Below are positions 1 through 7,020 of a stretch of DNA of 7,076 nt, one piece after another (within the stretch, counting starts at the first letter, position 1; every line of letters starts with the position of its first letter). Source of the DNA: Prevotellaceae bacterium UBA5903 (GTDB lineage Bacteria > Bacteroidota > Bacteroidia > Bacteroidales > Bacteroidaceae). The notes beneath the pieces were generated by a model. The model searched no databases and was not told the origin of the DNA. It worked only from the letters and a program-made list of their open reading frames with translations. The stretch lies in contig DJEH01000101.1 of assembly GCA_002431845.1 (NCBI GenBank), positions 276 through 7,351 on the forward strand, written 5' to 3'. Made by a program: the position numbers and the translations under genes.

Positions 1-3
1 CAA

Positions 4-891
4 TCATTTATTTAAACATTTCAAACTTATAGTCCATTTGAAGTAAGAATATACAACGATGCCGATAGTACAACAAATGCTATTGATGATGAAAAACACA
101 AGTGGAAGTGCCGTTGGAAGCGAAACTGCATCGCCCATTAGCAACGATTTTGTGTAGGCCAGTTGGCTAAGAACGTATAGTGCTTGTGGCAGAGATGCAG
201 CAAGTAGTGCTATGCCTACGGGGATGGTTGTGAGCAACATTAAGATGAATACCAACCCTAAAGCATGCTTAAACGCAAAGCGTATGCTTGGGGCAAACGC
301 TTTTTTGAATAGCGCATGACGCATGGCGCATAGTACACTATACGAAAAGAAATAGAGCGCTATGAATGGAACTGCCAATAGTGCCCAAATTGTACTCTTA
401 ACCGAAAGTAGCACAAAAGGCAATGAGATTAATAGGAATAAAAGCAGAGAGAACAACTTAGTCCTAACCAAGCCCAACATACAGCGAATGTCGGTTTTAT
501 CAATCGACAAAGGCAGACGTTTAGGCATGCTATTGTGCTTGTAGTAGTGATGAATAATTCTGTATTGCTTAGCCGCAACACACAGACTGCTAAAGATGCA
601 AAACACAAGACAAACCGATAGAACAACAATGTTGCTCAGAGTGGGAGTAGCTAATAGTTTAACAACATCAGCCTCTCCGCCCGATTCTTTTAGCAGCAAG
701 GCTGGCAATAACTGTTGGCATGCGTATTGCACTGAAAATTCAATGAAAAGAGCATAAGCTATGCTTGCTATGAGCAGATAAGGCCATAGGTTGCGTAAAT
801 AATCTTTCCAGTTGAGCACAATCATTCTCCATGCATCTGCCATGCACGCTTTGATGCTTCTTTCTTTATTAAAAACGATGTTCGCACTCAT
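4..891 (-). CDS. Multi-pass membrane protein of unknown function
   Basis: I do not recognise this 295-residue protein. It shows about six strongly hydrophobic segments, roughly at residues 36-58, 87-107, 146-164, 167-190, 210-234 and 260-284, so it should lie in the inner membrane. There is no cleavable signal peptide: the first 35 residues are polar to amphipathic and include an aromatic patch (W21, W28, W36). Loops between segments are short and rich in K, R and H (for example residues 108-136 and 191-209), which fits cytoplasmic loops. No catalytic, nucleotide-binding or transporter signature is visible. Start: the ATG lies 18 bases after the stop of the SUI1-family gene, so the two are probably co-transcribed. 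The ORF is intact and ends three bases from the window edge. It could be a transporter-like or envelope-assembly protein, but nothing in the sequence decides this. Confidence is high that it is a membrane-protein gene and nil for its function. Confidence 0.85.
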   Translation of the reverse strand: MSANIVFNKERSIKACMADAWRMIVLNWKDYLRNLWPYLLIASIAYALFIEFSVQYACQQLLPALLLKESGGEADVVKLLATPTLSNIVVLSVCLVFCIFSSLCVAAKQYRIIHHYYKHNSMPKRLPLSIDKTDIRCMLGLVRTKLFSLLLFLLISLPFVLLSVKSTIWALLAVPFIALYFFSYSVLCAMRHALFKKAFAPSIRFAFKHALGLVFILMLLTTIPVGIALLAASLPQALYVLSQLAYTKSLLMGDAVSLPTALPLVFFIINSICCTIGIVVYSYFKWTISLKCLNK

Positions 892-909
892 AATAATTCT
901 CTGTTAGCT

Positions 910-1326
910 CTATTTTGTTTGAGTATATCCTTCCTTTTTCAGAAGGTCTAAAACATTTTGTTTATGCTCACCTTGTATGATAATGATGCCGTCTTTAACC
1001 GACCCTCCAACACCGCAATGCTGCTTGAGTGATTTGCAAAGTTGGTTGATGTCGTTCTGCGAACCTATAAATCCACTGACGAGTGTAACGGTTTTTCCAG
1101 CACGCCCTTTCTTTTCGATAGAAAGTCGGAGCTTTTGCTGGTTGTTGGGCAATGTTGTAGGCTCTTCGGTGGCACAGTCTTCATACGCAAAGTCGGGATT
1201 GGTAGAGAAAACCACTCCTTTGCGCTTCTTTCGGTTTACTTGGTTTGATGGAGCATTACTATCTGTTGCAGTTTCTTTAGTTTCGTGCCCTATTAGTGCT
1301 TGAAGAGCATCTTTCCAATCGGTCAT
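910..1326 (-). CDS. yciH: SUI1/YciH-family translation initiation factor-like protein
   Basis: A 138-residue protein with a C-terminal SUI1 (eIF1-like) domain at about residues 65-136. The marks are the basic segment KKGRAGKTVTLVSGF (72-86), where eIF1 proteins carry the loop that meets the ribosomal P site, and the conserved GVGGSVKDGIIIIQGEH (105-121). Residues 1-64 are a polar, low-complexity N-terminal part with a lysine/arginine cluster at 32-36 and the GVVFSTNPDF stretch (37-46) that I associate with bacterial members. The family usually runs about 105-115 residues, so this one has a somewhat longer N-terminus. In eukaryotes and archaea eIF1 checks start-codon choice. The bacterial homologues are thought to bind the 30S subunit, but their job in the cell is poorly known. 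The gene lies 87 bases after pyrD on the same strand and 18 bases before the membrane-protein gene. No Shine-Dalgarno sequence or clear promoter precedes it. Confidence 0.9.
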   Translation of the reverse strand: MTDWKDALQALIGHETKETATDSNAPSNQVNRKKRKGVVFSTNPDFAYEDCATEEPTTLPNNQQKLRLSIEKKGRAGKTVTLVSGFIGSQNDINQLCKSLKQHCGVGGSVKDGIIIIQGEHKQNVLDLLKKEGYTQTK

Positions 1327-1352
1327 GATGGGATGTATAATTAAAAACGTGA

Positions 1353-1388
1353 AGTAGATATTTAGAGATTTACCCCTAAATATCTACT
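1353..1388. terminator. 13-bp inverted repeat between pyrD and the SUI1 gene, possible terminator
   Basis: Bases 1353-1365 (agtagatatttag) and 1376-1388 (ctaaatatctact) are perfect reverse complements, separated by a 10-base loop. Read on the minus strand, the hairpin begins 25 bases after the pyrD stop codon and is followed, six bases later, by a T-rich stretch (gtttttaattata). This is the layout of a weak or partial intrinsic terminator, although the stem is AT-rich with only 4 G-C pairs in 13 and the T-run is not directly adjacent. It could instead be an RNA processing site, a transcript-end stabiliser for pyrKD, or a protein-binding operator upstream of the SUI1 gene. The pairing is directly visible; the role is inference. 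Confidence 0.5.
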
Positions 1389-1413
1389 CGCTGTGTGGGG
1401 GTATTATTTCAGT

Positions 1414-2325
1414 TTATGCCTTAAGGCAACCGATAATTTCGTGAACATCTTTGATGCCATGATTGTCAAGCCATTGGTTTATGCCATCAATAACTTTAAT
1501 GGTTGTAGTAGGGTCAATAAAGTTGGCCGTACCAATTTCGATAGCCGATGCACCCGCCATCAAAAACTCTATAGCATCGGTGGCATTCATAATGCCTCCA
1601 AGTCCGATAACAGGTATATTAACAGCTTTAGCCACTTGCCATACCATGCGCAAAGCTACGGGTTTAACGCAAGGACCGCTCAAACCGCCCGTGCCAATGC
1701 TCAAGCGCGAAGCGCGGCGTTCAATGTCGATGCTCATGCCCATCAAGGTGTTGATGAGCGATATGCTATCGGCACCTTCAGCCTCTACAGCTTGTGCAAT
1801 AGAGGCTATATCGGTAACATTGGGCGAGAGCTTTACGATGAGCGTCTTATGATATTTTTTTCTTACAGCACGTACTACGCTGGCTGCTCCTTCACAGGTT
1901 ACACCAAAAGCCATACCTCCACTCTTAACGTTGGGGCACGAAATGTTCAGTTCAATGCCAGGTATGCCTTCGAGTGCATCAATGCGGGCAGCGCATTCGG
2001 CATAATCCTCAGGCGAATTGCCAGAGACGTTTACAAGCACGTTGCTCTTAATGTCTTTAAGTTGTGGGTAAATGTGGTTGCAAAAGTAATCTACGCCCTT
2101 ATTTTGAAGTCCTACGCAGTTGAGCATGCCCGATGCAGTTTCGGCCATACGGGGGTAGTCGTTTCCCTCGCGCGGATGGAGTGTAGTGCCTTTTACAATA
2201 AAGCCGCCAAGACGTTCGAGGTCTATAAAATCGGCAAATTCAATGCCGTAGCCAAATGTGCCAGAAGCTGTAAGTACGGGGTTTTGGAGATTTAAATCTC
2301 CTATCTTAACGTTTAATTGAGCCAT
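1414..2325 (-). CDS. pyrD: Dihydroorotate dehydrogenase class 1B, catalytic subunit
   Basis: A 303-residue, full-length PyrD (family 1B, often called PyrDB) that oxidises dihydroorotate to orotate in the cytoplasm, the fourth step of UMP synthesis, using FMN. Visible signatures: the N-terminal NPVLTASGTFGYG (15-27), the FMN/substrate region VKGTT (44-48), NCVGLQNKG (69-77), the active-site segment ELNISCPNVKSGG (125-137) in which C130 is the expected catalytic base (serine is used by membrane class 2 enzymes), VKLSPNVTD (164-172) with a conserved lysine, and the FMN-phosphate binding loops IGLGGI (240-245) and GASAIEIGTA (258-267). The cysteine and the presence of pyrK next door identify class 1B, which passes electrons through PyrK to NAD+, suiting an anaerobe. 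The ATG lies inside the end of pyrK (13-base overlap), so translation is probably coupled. It is intact, with no missing key residue. Confidence 0.97.
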   Translation of the reverse strand: MAQLNVKIGDLNLQNPVLTASGTFGYGIEFADFIDLERLGGFIVKGTTLHPREGNDYPRMAETASGMLNCVGLQNKGVDYFCNHIYPQLKDIKSNVLVNVSGNSPEDYAECAARIDALEGIPGIELNISCPNVKSGGMAFGVTCEGAASVVRAVRKKYHKTLIVKLSPNVTDIASIAQAVEAEGADSISLINTLMGMSIDIERRASRLSIGTGGLSGPCVKPVALRMVWQVAKAVNIPVIGLGGIMNATDAIEFLMAGASAIEIGTANFIDPTTTIKVIDGINQWLDNHGIKDVHEIIGCLKA

Positions 2326-3095
2326 GACAATTCATTGATATTAAATACGGGACCATCTTTGCATACACACAAGTTGTGACCATCTGCCATCTTCTCTACA
2401 CAGCACAAGCATGCGCCTAAACCGCAGGCCATGAGGTTTTCGAGCGAAGCTTCGCAAGGCGTGTTTACCGAATTAGCCCATCGAGCCACAGCCATCATCA
2501 TTGGTTTGGGTCCACAGGTTGATACGTAGTCAAATGTTTCATTGCTGAGTATGGAGTGATTGGTAACAAAGCCTTTTTCGCCCTTTGACCCGTCTTCGGT
2601 TGTTACATAAACTCTTCCGTATAGTTCAAACAGGTCGAGTTGCATTAAGTCGTTACCCGTGCGTCCGCCTAACAAAAACACGGGTTCACAACCAGCCTCC
2701 TTTAGCATCTTGCCAAAATAGAGTAGGGGAGCCGTGCCTACACCGCCGCCCACGAGTAACACCTTCTTACCATCTTGCTGAGGCATGGTAAATCCGTTGC
2801 CAAGAGGGAACATGCAGTTTAATAAATCTCCCTTTTTGCACAAGGCCATGTGTCGAGTTCCGTCGCCAACCTCATGAACTAAAAGCCACATTTGATTGTT
2901 GGCATAGTCTACAAAATTTACAGATATAGGACGGCGCAAGAAGGTGGATGCAGAATTTTTAACAAGCACCTCAACAAATTGTCCTGGCATAACTTCAGGA
3001 AGCAATCCGCTTGTAGGCTCAAGTCTCAGAAGCACATATCCACTGCGCGGAAACTCAACATCCGCAACCCGAAGGTCCTTAACATATTTCTTCAT
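2313..3095 (-). CDS. pyrK: Dihydroorotate dehydrogenase electron-transfer subunit (FAD, [2Fe-2S])
   Basis: A 260-residue iron-sulfur flavoprotein that carries electrons from PyrD's FMN to NAD+. Domains in order: an N-terminal FAD-binding barrel (about 1-100) with the diagnostic RRPISV (54-59); a nucleotide-binding domain (about 108-210) opening with LLVGGGVGTAPL (113-124) and containing the CGPKPMM motif (194-200) typical of the ferredoxin-reductase fold; and a C-terminal [2Fe-2S] site. The expected ligands C224, C229, C232 and C245 follow the C-x4-C-x2-C pattern with a fourth cysteine just before KDGPVF. Two more cysteines, C231 and C243, sit inside this cluster region. The length matches the family (about 250-265). 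It is the first gene of the pyrKD pair and overlaps pyrD by 13 bases. The ATG at 3095 was chosen because the N-terminus aligns naturally with the barrel and the upstream sequence is non-coding. Confidence 0.96.
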   Translation of the reverse strand: MKKYVKDLRVADVEFPRSGYVLLRLEPTSGLLPEVMPGQFVEVLVKNSASTFLRRPISVNFVDYANNQMWLLVHEVGDGTRHMALCKKGDLLNCMFPLGNGFTMPQQDGKKVLLVGGGVGTAPLLYFGKMLKEAGCEPVFLLGGRTGNDLMQLDLFELYGRVYVTTEDGSKGEKGFVTNHSILSNETFDYVSTCGPKPMMMAVARWANSVNTPCEASLENLMACGLGACLCCVEKMADGHNLCVCKDGPVFNINELSWLN

Positions 3096-3097
3096 GT

Positions 3098-3109
3098 AAC
3101 AAATTTGTT
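3098..3109. repeat. 12-bp perfect palindrome just upstream of the pyrK start
   Basis: The palindrome aacaaatttgtt ends two bases before the pyrK ATG, where a ribosome would bind the transcript. As DNA it could be a small dimeric operator; as RNA it has no loop and could only pair between molecules. AT-rich palindromes of this size arise by chance fairly often, so a function is unproven. Confidence 0.35.
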
Positions 3110-3126
3110 TGTTGTGATAGTGTCAA

Positions 3127-3171
3127 GGTGGTTCTATGCAAACTTTAAAAAAAAGATTTTATAGAACTACC
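3127..3171. repeat. Inverted repeat in the predicted pyrK leader
   Basis: Bases 3127-3137 and 3161-3171 can pair over 11 positions: seven perfect inner pairs (gttctat with atagaac), one G-T position that becomes an A-C mismatch on the minus-strand transcript, and three further perfect pairs. The loop is 23 bases and A/T-rich. If the candidate pyrK promoter at 3183-3190 is right, this hairpin would lie in the 5' leader of the pyrKD mRNA, about 30 bases before the start codon, where it might affect mRNA stability or translation. No PyrR-type binding site or known riboswitch is recognisable. Role inferred only from position. Confidence 0.4.
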
Positions 3172-3182
3172 CATTGATTATG

Positions 3183-3190
3183 CAAAATTA
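3183..3190 (-). promoter_or_regulatory. Candidate -7 element of the pyrKD promoter
   Basis: On the minus strand this reads TAATTTTG, a full match to the Bacteroidota -7 consensus TAnnTTTG, and is followed by CATA as in the ileS promoter, where TTTG is followed by CATG. No good -33 TTTG element is found 19-21 bases upstream, so the promoter is only half supported. It would give a leader of about 80 bases before the pyrK ATG. A weaker second copy (AAAGTTTG, minus strand, 3139-3146) lies closer to the gene; both overlap an 8-bp direct repeat TATGCAAA (3135-3142 and 3179-3186). Confidence 0.4.
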
Positions 3191-3250
3191 CACAAAAACA
3201 GCTAATAAGCTCTCTTAGCTACGGGCTTTCTTAAAGAATGAACAATAAAA

Positions 3251-3296
3251 AAGCAAAAGAGACTGCATGCACTCTGTAATAACAATTTTTTTGCTT
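3251..3296. repeat. Nested inverted repeat upstream of the ileS promoter
   Basis: Outer arms aagcaaaa (3251-3258) and ttttgctt (3289-3296) are perfect complements. Inside them lie agag (3258-3261) and ctct (3272-3275), and the 8-bp palindrome tgcatgca (3264-3271). The whole ends eight bases before the proposed -33 element of ileS. It could be a binding site for a regulator or a transcriptional barrier between the divergent units, but the loop is long and the arms are short, so chance is a fair alternative. Confidence 0.3.
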
Positions 3297-3303
3297 ATAA
3301 ATC

Positions 3304-3334
3304 TTTAATGTTCAGCATACAAGTACTATCTTTG
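3304..3334 (+). promoter_or_regulatory. ileS promoter (Bacteroidota type)
   Basis: The -7 element TATCTTTG (3327-3334) matches TAnnTTTG perfectly and is extended by CA. Nineteen bases upstream is TTTA (3304-3307), matching three of four bases of the -33 TTTG element at the accepted spacing. Transcription should begin near 3340, giving a leader of about 30 A-rich bases before the ileS ATG. There is no Shine-Dalgarno sequence, as is usual in this phylum, and no space for a T-box leader. Confidence 0.75.
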
Positions 3335-3371
3335 CATGTCAAAACAAACAGATAATATATAAATAATAGAT

Positions 3372-6300
3372 ATGAAATTTACCGAACGTACTGGACTTAA
3401 CCTTTATAAGGTGAACGAAGATGTGCTCAAGGAATGGGACAAGCAAGACTTGTTTCATAAAAGTATGAGCGAACGTGAGGGTTGCCCTTCATTTGTATTT
3501 TTTGAAGGACCTCCCTCTGCTAATGGTCATCCAGGCATTCACCATGTAATGGCACGTACTATTAAGGACGTGTTCTGCCGTTACAAAACAATGCAGGGAT
3601 TTCAAGTTAAGCGTAAGGCCGGTTGGGACACACATGGTCTTCCTGTTGAACTTGGTGTTGAAAAAGAACTTGGCATCACCAAAGAGGATATAGGTAAATC
3701 AATTTCTATTGAAGACTATAACGCTCGTTGCCGCCAGAATGTGATGAAGTTTACACAAGAGTGGACAGACTTGAGCCACTTGATGGGCTATTGGGTGGAT
3801 ATGGAACACCCCTATATCACATACGAAAACTCGTATATCGAAACGTTGTGGTGGTTGCTTGGACAATTGTATAAAAAAGGACTTCTCTATAAGGGATATA
3901 CCATTCAGCCTTACTCACCAGCTGCAGGTACAGGTTTGAGCTCGCACGAGTTGAACCAACCTGGATGCTATCGCGATGTAAAGGATACTACGGTTACAGC
4001 CCAGTTTGCTGTGCTTGATCCAAAACCCGAAATGACTAAATGGGGCAAGCCATATTTCATTGCTTGGACAACCACTCCTTGGACATTGCCTTCAAACACA
4101 GCCCTTTGTGTTGGTCCTAACATTGACTATGTAGCGGTTGAAACATTCAATCCCTATACAGGCGAGCCTATGACAGCAGTTGTGGCTCAATCGCGCTTGG
4201 CTGCATACTTTAAGGCAGAAGGCGAAAATGCCGATTTCGATGCATACAAGCATGGCGACAAGGTTATTCCTTATCGCGTAGTAGGCCATTGGAAGGGTAG
4301 CGAACTTGTAGGCATGCACTACAAACAACTTATGCCATGGGTTAAACCTACTGAGAAGGTAGAAGACAATGCACCTAAGTGGGTAATCGAATATGCGGCG
4401 GCCCATCCCGAAAAGTGCTTTGAATCGGGCGTAGACAAATTTGTTGAGCTGGAAGAGAAGGCATTCCGTGTGATTGGTGGCGACTATGTTACTACTGAGG
4501 ATGGTACGGGTATTGTACACATCGCTCCAACCTTTGGTGCAGACGATGCCAAGGTTGCTAAGGCTGCCGAAATACCTTCGTTGTTCTTGATTAACAAGGC
4601 TGGTGAGACACGCCCAATGGTAGACCTTACAGGTAAATACTACTTACTGAACGAGTTGTGCGACAACTTTGTTAAGCAATGTGTAGATGTTGAGGCTTAC
4701 AGCCACCATGCAGGCGACTATGTAAAGAATGCCTATGCACCAGAATTTAACAAGGATGGTAAGTATGACGAAAAGGCTGCTGCCAAGGCAGAGGATTTGA
4801 ACATCATTATCTGTATGGAAATGAAGCAGCGTGGCGAAGCTTTCAAAATTGAAAAGCATGTTCACAACTATCCACACTGCTGGCGTACGGATAAGCCTAT
4901 CCTTTATTATCCTCTTGATAGTTGGTTTATTCGCAGTTCGGCTCTGAAAGAACGCATGATGGAACTGAATAACTCTATCCATTGGAAGCCTGCTTCAACG
5001 GGTTCTGGCCGATTTGGTAAATGGCTTGAAAACCTTAATGATTGGAACTTAAGCCGTTCGCGCTACTGGGGTACTCCACTACCAATATGGCGTAATGCCG
5101 AAACTCGCGAGGAGGTTTGTATCAGTTCAATTGAAGAACTTTACAATGAAATAGAAAAGAGTGTGAAGGCAGGCATAATGACTTCAAACCCATTGAAGGA
5201 AAAGGGATTTGTGCCAGGTGATTATTCTTCTGAAAACTATCATCGCATAGACCTTCACCGCCCTTATGTAGACAATATTGTGCTTGTATCGCCAACAGGC
5301 AAACCTATGAAGCGTGAGACCGACTTGATAGACGTATGGTTCGACTCAGGTTCTATGCCTTATGCACAGATACATTACCCATTCGAGAATAAAGAGCTGC
5401 TTGACAAGCGCATTGTATATCCAGCAGATTTTATTGCAGAGGGCGTAGACCAAACTCGTGGTTGGTTCTTTACTTTACATGCGATAGCAACTATGGTATT
5501 TGATAGTGTTGCTTTTAAAGCCGTAATCAGTAATGGTTTGGTGCTCGACAAGAATGGTAATAAAATGTCGAAGCGTTTGGGCAATGCAGTTGAACCTTTT
5601 GGAGCTATCAAAAAGTATGGTTCTGACCCCTTGCGTTGGTACATGATAACCAACTCTTCGCCTTGGGACAACTTGAAATTTGATGAAGAAGGTGTACAAG
5701 AAGTGGCTCGAACTTTCTTTGGTAAATTATATCAAACTTACTCGTTCTTCGCCATGTATGCCAATGTTGATAACTTCGACCCAGCGGTAGCGCAGGTTCC
5801 CATATCTGAACGTCCAGAGATTGATCGTTGGATTCTTTCAGAACTCAATACGCTGATTAAAGATGTTACAGCAGACTTTGAGGACTATGAACCTACTAAA
5901 GCAGGTCGTCGCGTACAGACGTTTGTCATTGACAACTTGTCAAACTGGCACGTGCGCTTAAGCCGTAAACGCTTCTGGGGTGGCGGTATGAACACAGACA
6001 AACTGAGTGCATATCAAACTCTTTATACTTGCTTGCTCACTGTGGCTAAACTCATGTCGCCAATTGCGCCATTCTATGCTGATCGCTTGTATCACGACCT
6101 TACTGATGGTGTGAATGGAGTGGCAGAGAGTGTACACTTGGCACAGTTCCCTAAGGCCAACGAAACAGCTATTGATAAGGTGCTCGAACGCCGTATGGAG
6201 TTGGCACAAAAGGTTTCTTCAATGACTCTCTCATTGAGAAAAAAAGAGCATGTTATTGTGCGCCAACCACTTCAGTGCATATCAATCCCTGTTACGGATG

Positions 6301-6914
6301 CAGAGCTTCGCAATGATTTAGAGTCTGTTAGCCAGCTCATTCTTGATGAGGTAAACGTTAAGGAACTTCGCTATGCCGACGCAAATATGCTTGAGAAGAA
6401 GGTGAAGTGTAACTTCCGTGTAATGGGTAAGAAGTTTGGCAAGTTGATGAAAGCTGTGAATGCTGCGGCTACAGCTCTTGGTCAAGATGATATCAATAAA
6501 CTCGAAGCAGAAGGTGTGCTCTCATTGACAGTTGAAGGTCAAACTATTGAGATAGAACGCTCTGATGTTGAGATTATCAGCGAGGATATGCCAGGATGGA
6601 CAGTCGCCAACGATGGTGCATTGACTGTAGCTCTCGACCTCGAACTAACGCCAGAACTTCGTAATGAAGGCTTAGCACGCGAGATTGTTAAGCGCATACA
6701 AACCTTCCGTAAGGAAAGTGGCTTCGAGATAACAGACCGCATCAAAGTGGTGTTTGAGCCTAATGAACAACTTGAGAAGGCTGTAGCTTCGTTTAAAGAC
6801 TATATAGCATCACAAGTGTTGGCTGATAGCATAGAATTTTCTGCAACGCTTACGGGCGACTTAACTGAATTTGATTTTGATGAGTTTAAGTCAAAAGTAA
6901 GTATTAGTAGATAA
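3372..6914 (+). CDS. ileS: Isoleucyl-tRNA synthetase, eukaryote-like (type 2), with GIHH signature
   Basis: A complete 1180-residue cytoplasmic class I synthetase that charges tRNA-Ile with isoleucine using ATP. In order: the N-terminal Rossmann half with PPSANGHPGIHH (47-58) and GWDTHGLPVE; the CP1 editing domain with WTTTPWTLPSN (232-242) and GTGIVHIAPTFGADD (378-392), whose threonines and aspartates are those needed to remove Val-tRNA; the second Rossmann half with DWNLSRSRYWGTPLPIW (557-573), DVWFDSGS and KMSKR (731-735); a helical anticodon-binding domain from about 815 (DRWILSEL, LSNWHVRLSRKRFWGG); and a long C-terminal region (about 950-1180). The C-terminus lacks the paired cysteines of the zinc site found in typical bacterial (type 1) IleRS. 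Together with the KMSKR form and the length, this points to the eukaryote-like type 2. Residues 55-58 read GIHH where HIGH is expected: first and third positions are swapped. Type-2 enzymes are known for mupirocin insensitivity. It is probably the only, housekeeping copy, but a second ileS elsewhere cannot be excluded. Confidence 0.98.
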   Translation: MKFTERTGLNLYKVNEDVLKEWDKQDLFHKSMSEREGCPSFVFFEGPPSANGHPGIHHVMARTIKDVFCRYKTMQGFQVKRKAGWDTHGLPVELGVEKELGITKEDIGKSISIEDYNARCRQNVMKFTQEWTDLSHLMGYWVDMEHPYITYENSYIETLWWLLGQLYKKGLLYKGYTIQPYSPAAGTGLSSHELNQPGCYRDVKDTTVTAQFAVLDPKPEMTKWGKPYFIAWTTTPWTLPSNTALCVGPNIDYVAVETFNPYTGEPMTAVVAQSRLAAYFKAEGENADFDAYKHGDKVIPYRVVGHWKGSELVGMHYKQLMPWVKPTEKVEDNAPKWVIEYAAAHPEKCFESGVDKFVELEEKAFRVIGGDYVTTEDGTGIVHIAPTFGADDAKVAKAAEIPSLFLINKAGETRPMVDLTGKYYLLNELCDNFVKQCVDVEAYSHHAGDYVKNAYAPEFNKDGKYDEKAAAKAEDLNIIICMEMKQRGEAFKIEKHVHNYPHCWRTDKPILYYPLDSWFIRSSALKERMMELNNSIHWKPASTGSGRFGKWLENLNDWNLSRSRYWGTPLPIWRNAETREEVCISSIEELYNEIEKSVKAGIMTSNPLKEKGFVPGDYSSENYHRIDLHRPYVDNIVLVSPTGKPMKRETDLIDVWFDSGSMPYAQIHYPFENKELLDKRIVYPADFIAEGVDQTRGWFFTLHAIATMVFDSVAFKAVISNGLVLDKNGNKMSKRLGNAVEPFGAIKKYGSDPLRWYMITNSSPWDNLKFDEEGVQEVARTFFGKLYQTYSFFAMYANVDNFDPAVAQVPISERPEIDRWILSELNTLIKDVTADFEDYEPTKAGRRVQTFVIDNLSNWHVRLSRKRFWGGGMNTDKLSAYQTLYTCLLTVAKLMSPIAPFYADRLYHDLTDGVNGVAESVHLAQFPKANETAIDKVLERRMELAQKVSSMTLSLRKKEHVIVRQPLQCISIPVTDAELRNDLESVSQLILDEVNVKELRYADANMLEKKVKCNFRVMGKKFGKLMKAVNAAATALGQDDINKLEAEGVLSLTVEGQTIEIERSDVEIISEDMPGWTVANDGALTVALDLELTPELRNEGLAREIVKRIQTFRKESGFEITDRIKVVFEPNEQLEKAVASFKDYIASQVLADSIEFSATLTGDLTEFDFDEFKSKVSISR

Positions 6915-6917
6915 GCA

Positions 6918-7019
6918 AATAAAAGTGCAAATATGCAAGGTGCTGCATTTTTCTTCATGATTATGTTTGCGCAACATATCAATAGAAAAAGGTAGAATTT
7001 TGCGTATTTGCATTTTATT
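6918..7019. repeat. Long imperfect inverted repeat directly after ileS
   Basis: Bases 6918-6938 pair with 7000-7019 over 20 positions, interrupted only by one bulged G (6925) and one T-G wobble (6934 with 7004). The shared core is tgcaaata against tatttgca. The 61-base interior holds a second hairpin, tatgtt (6962-6967) with aacata (6973-6978) around a five-base loop. A small alternative hairpin, atgca (6933-6937) with tgcat (6944-6948), followed by a T-rich run, could act as a terminator but excludes the long pairing. The repeat starts three bases after the ileS stop. It may form a protective 3' end or terminator for the ileS mRNA, or be the remains of a small palindromic element. Pairing is seen directly; role is inference. 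Confidence 0.55.
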
Positions 7020-7020
7020 G

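Noticed and set aside
977..1303. Plus-strand open frames of 108 and 68 codons opposite the SUI1 gene
   Set aside because: Fully covered by the SUI1-family gene on the other strand; no recognisable motif and no start context.
1417..1428. 12-bp palindrome tgccttaaggca at the end of pyrD
   Set aside because: It lies within the last codons of pyrD (C-L-K-A); with no loop it cannot fold as a hairpin and is most simply explained by codon use.
1393..2295. 300-codon open frame on the plus strand, opposite pyrD
   Set aside because: It is the antisense shadow of pyrD, which has every family motif. The shadow translation is low in recognisable structure, rich in Y, N, R and A with no family signature, and has no promoter.
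3180..3218. 12-codon reading frame upstream of ileS as a possible leader peptide
   Set aside because: It lies upstream of the predicted ileS promoter, contains no isoleucine codon, and no attenuator hairpin follows, so control of ileS by such a peptide is not supported.
3340..3371. T-box or other riboswitch before ileS
   Set aside because: The predicted leader is only about 30 bases and A-rich, far too short for a T-box, and no conserved T-box sequence is seen.
4092..4982. Minus-strand open frames of 142 and 112 codons inside ileS
   Set aside because: Antisense shadows of the CP1 region of ileS, whose own frame is continuous and conserved. The Cys- and Phe-rich translations are typical of antisense reading.
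5375..6745. Minus-strand open frames of 68-98 codons inside the 3' half of ileS
   Set aside because: Overlap the KMSKR, anticodon-binding and C-terminal regions of ileS; no family features.
6800..6982. 60-codon minus-strand frame at the end of ileS, with a hydrophobic stretch
   Set aside because: It overlaps the ileS end and the inverted repeat; the hydrophobic run comes from antisense reading of charged codons, and no -7 element precedes it.
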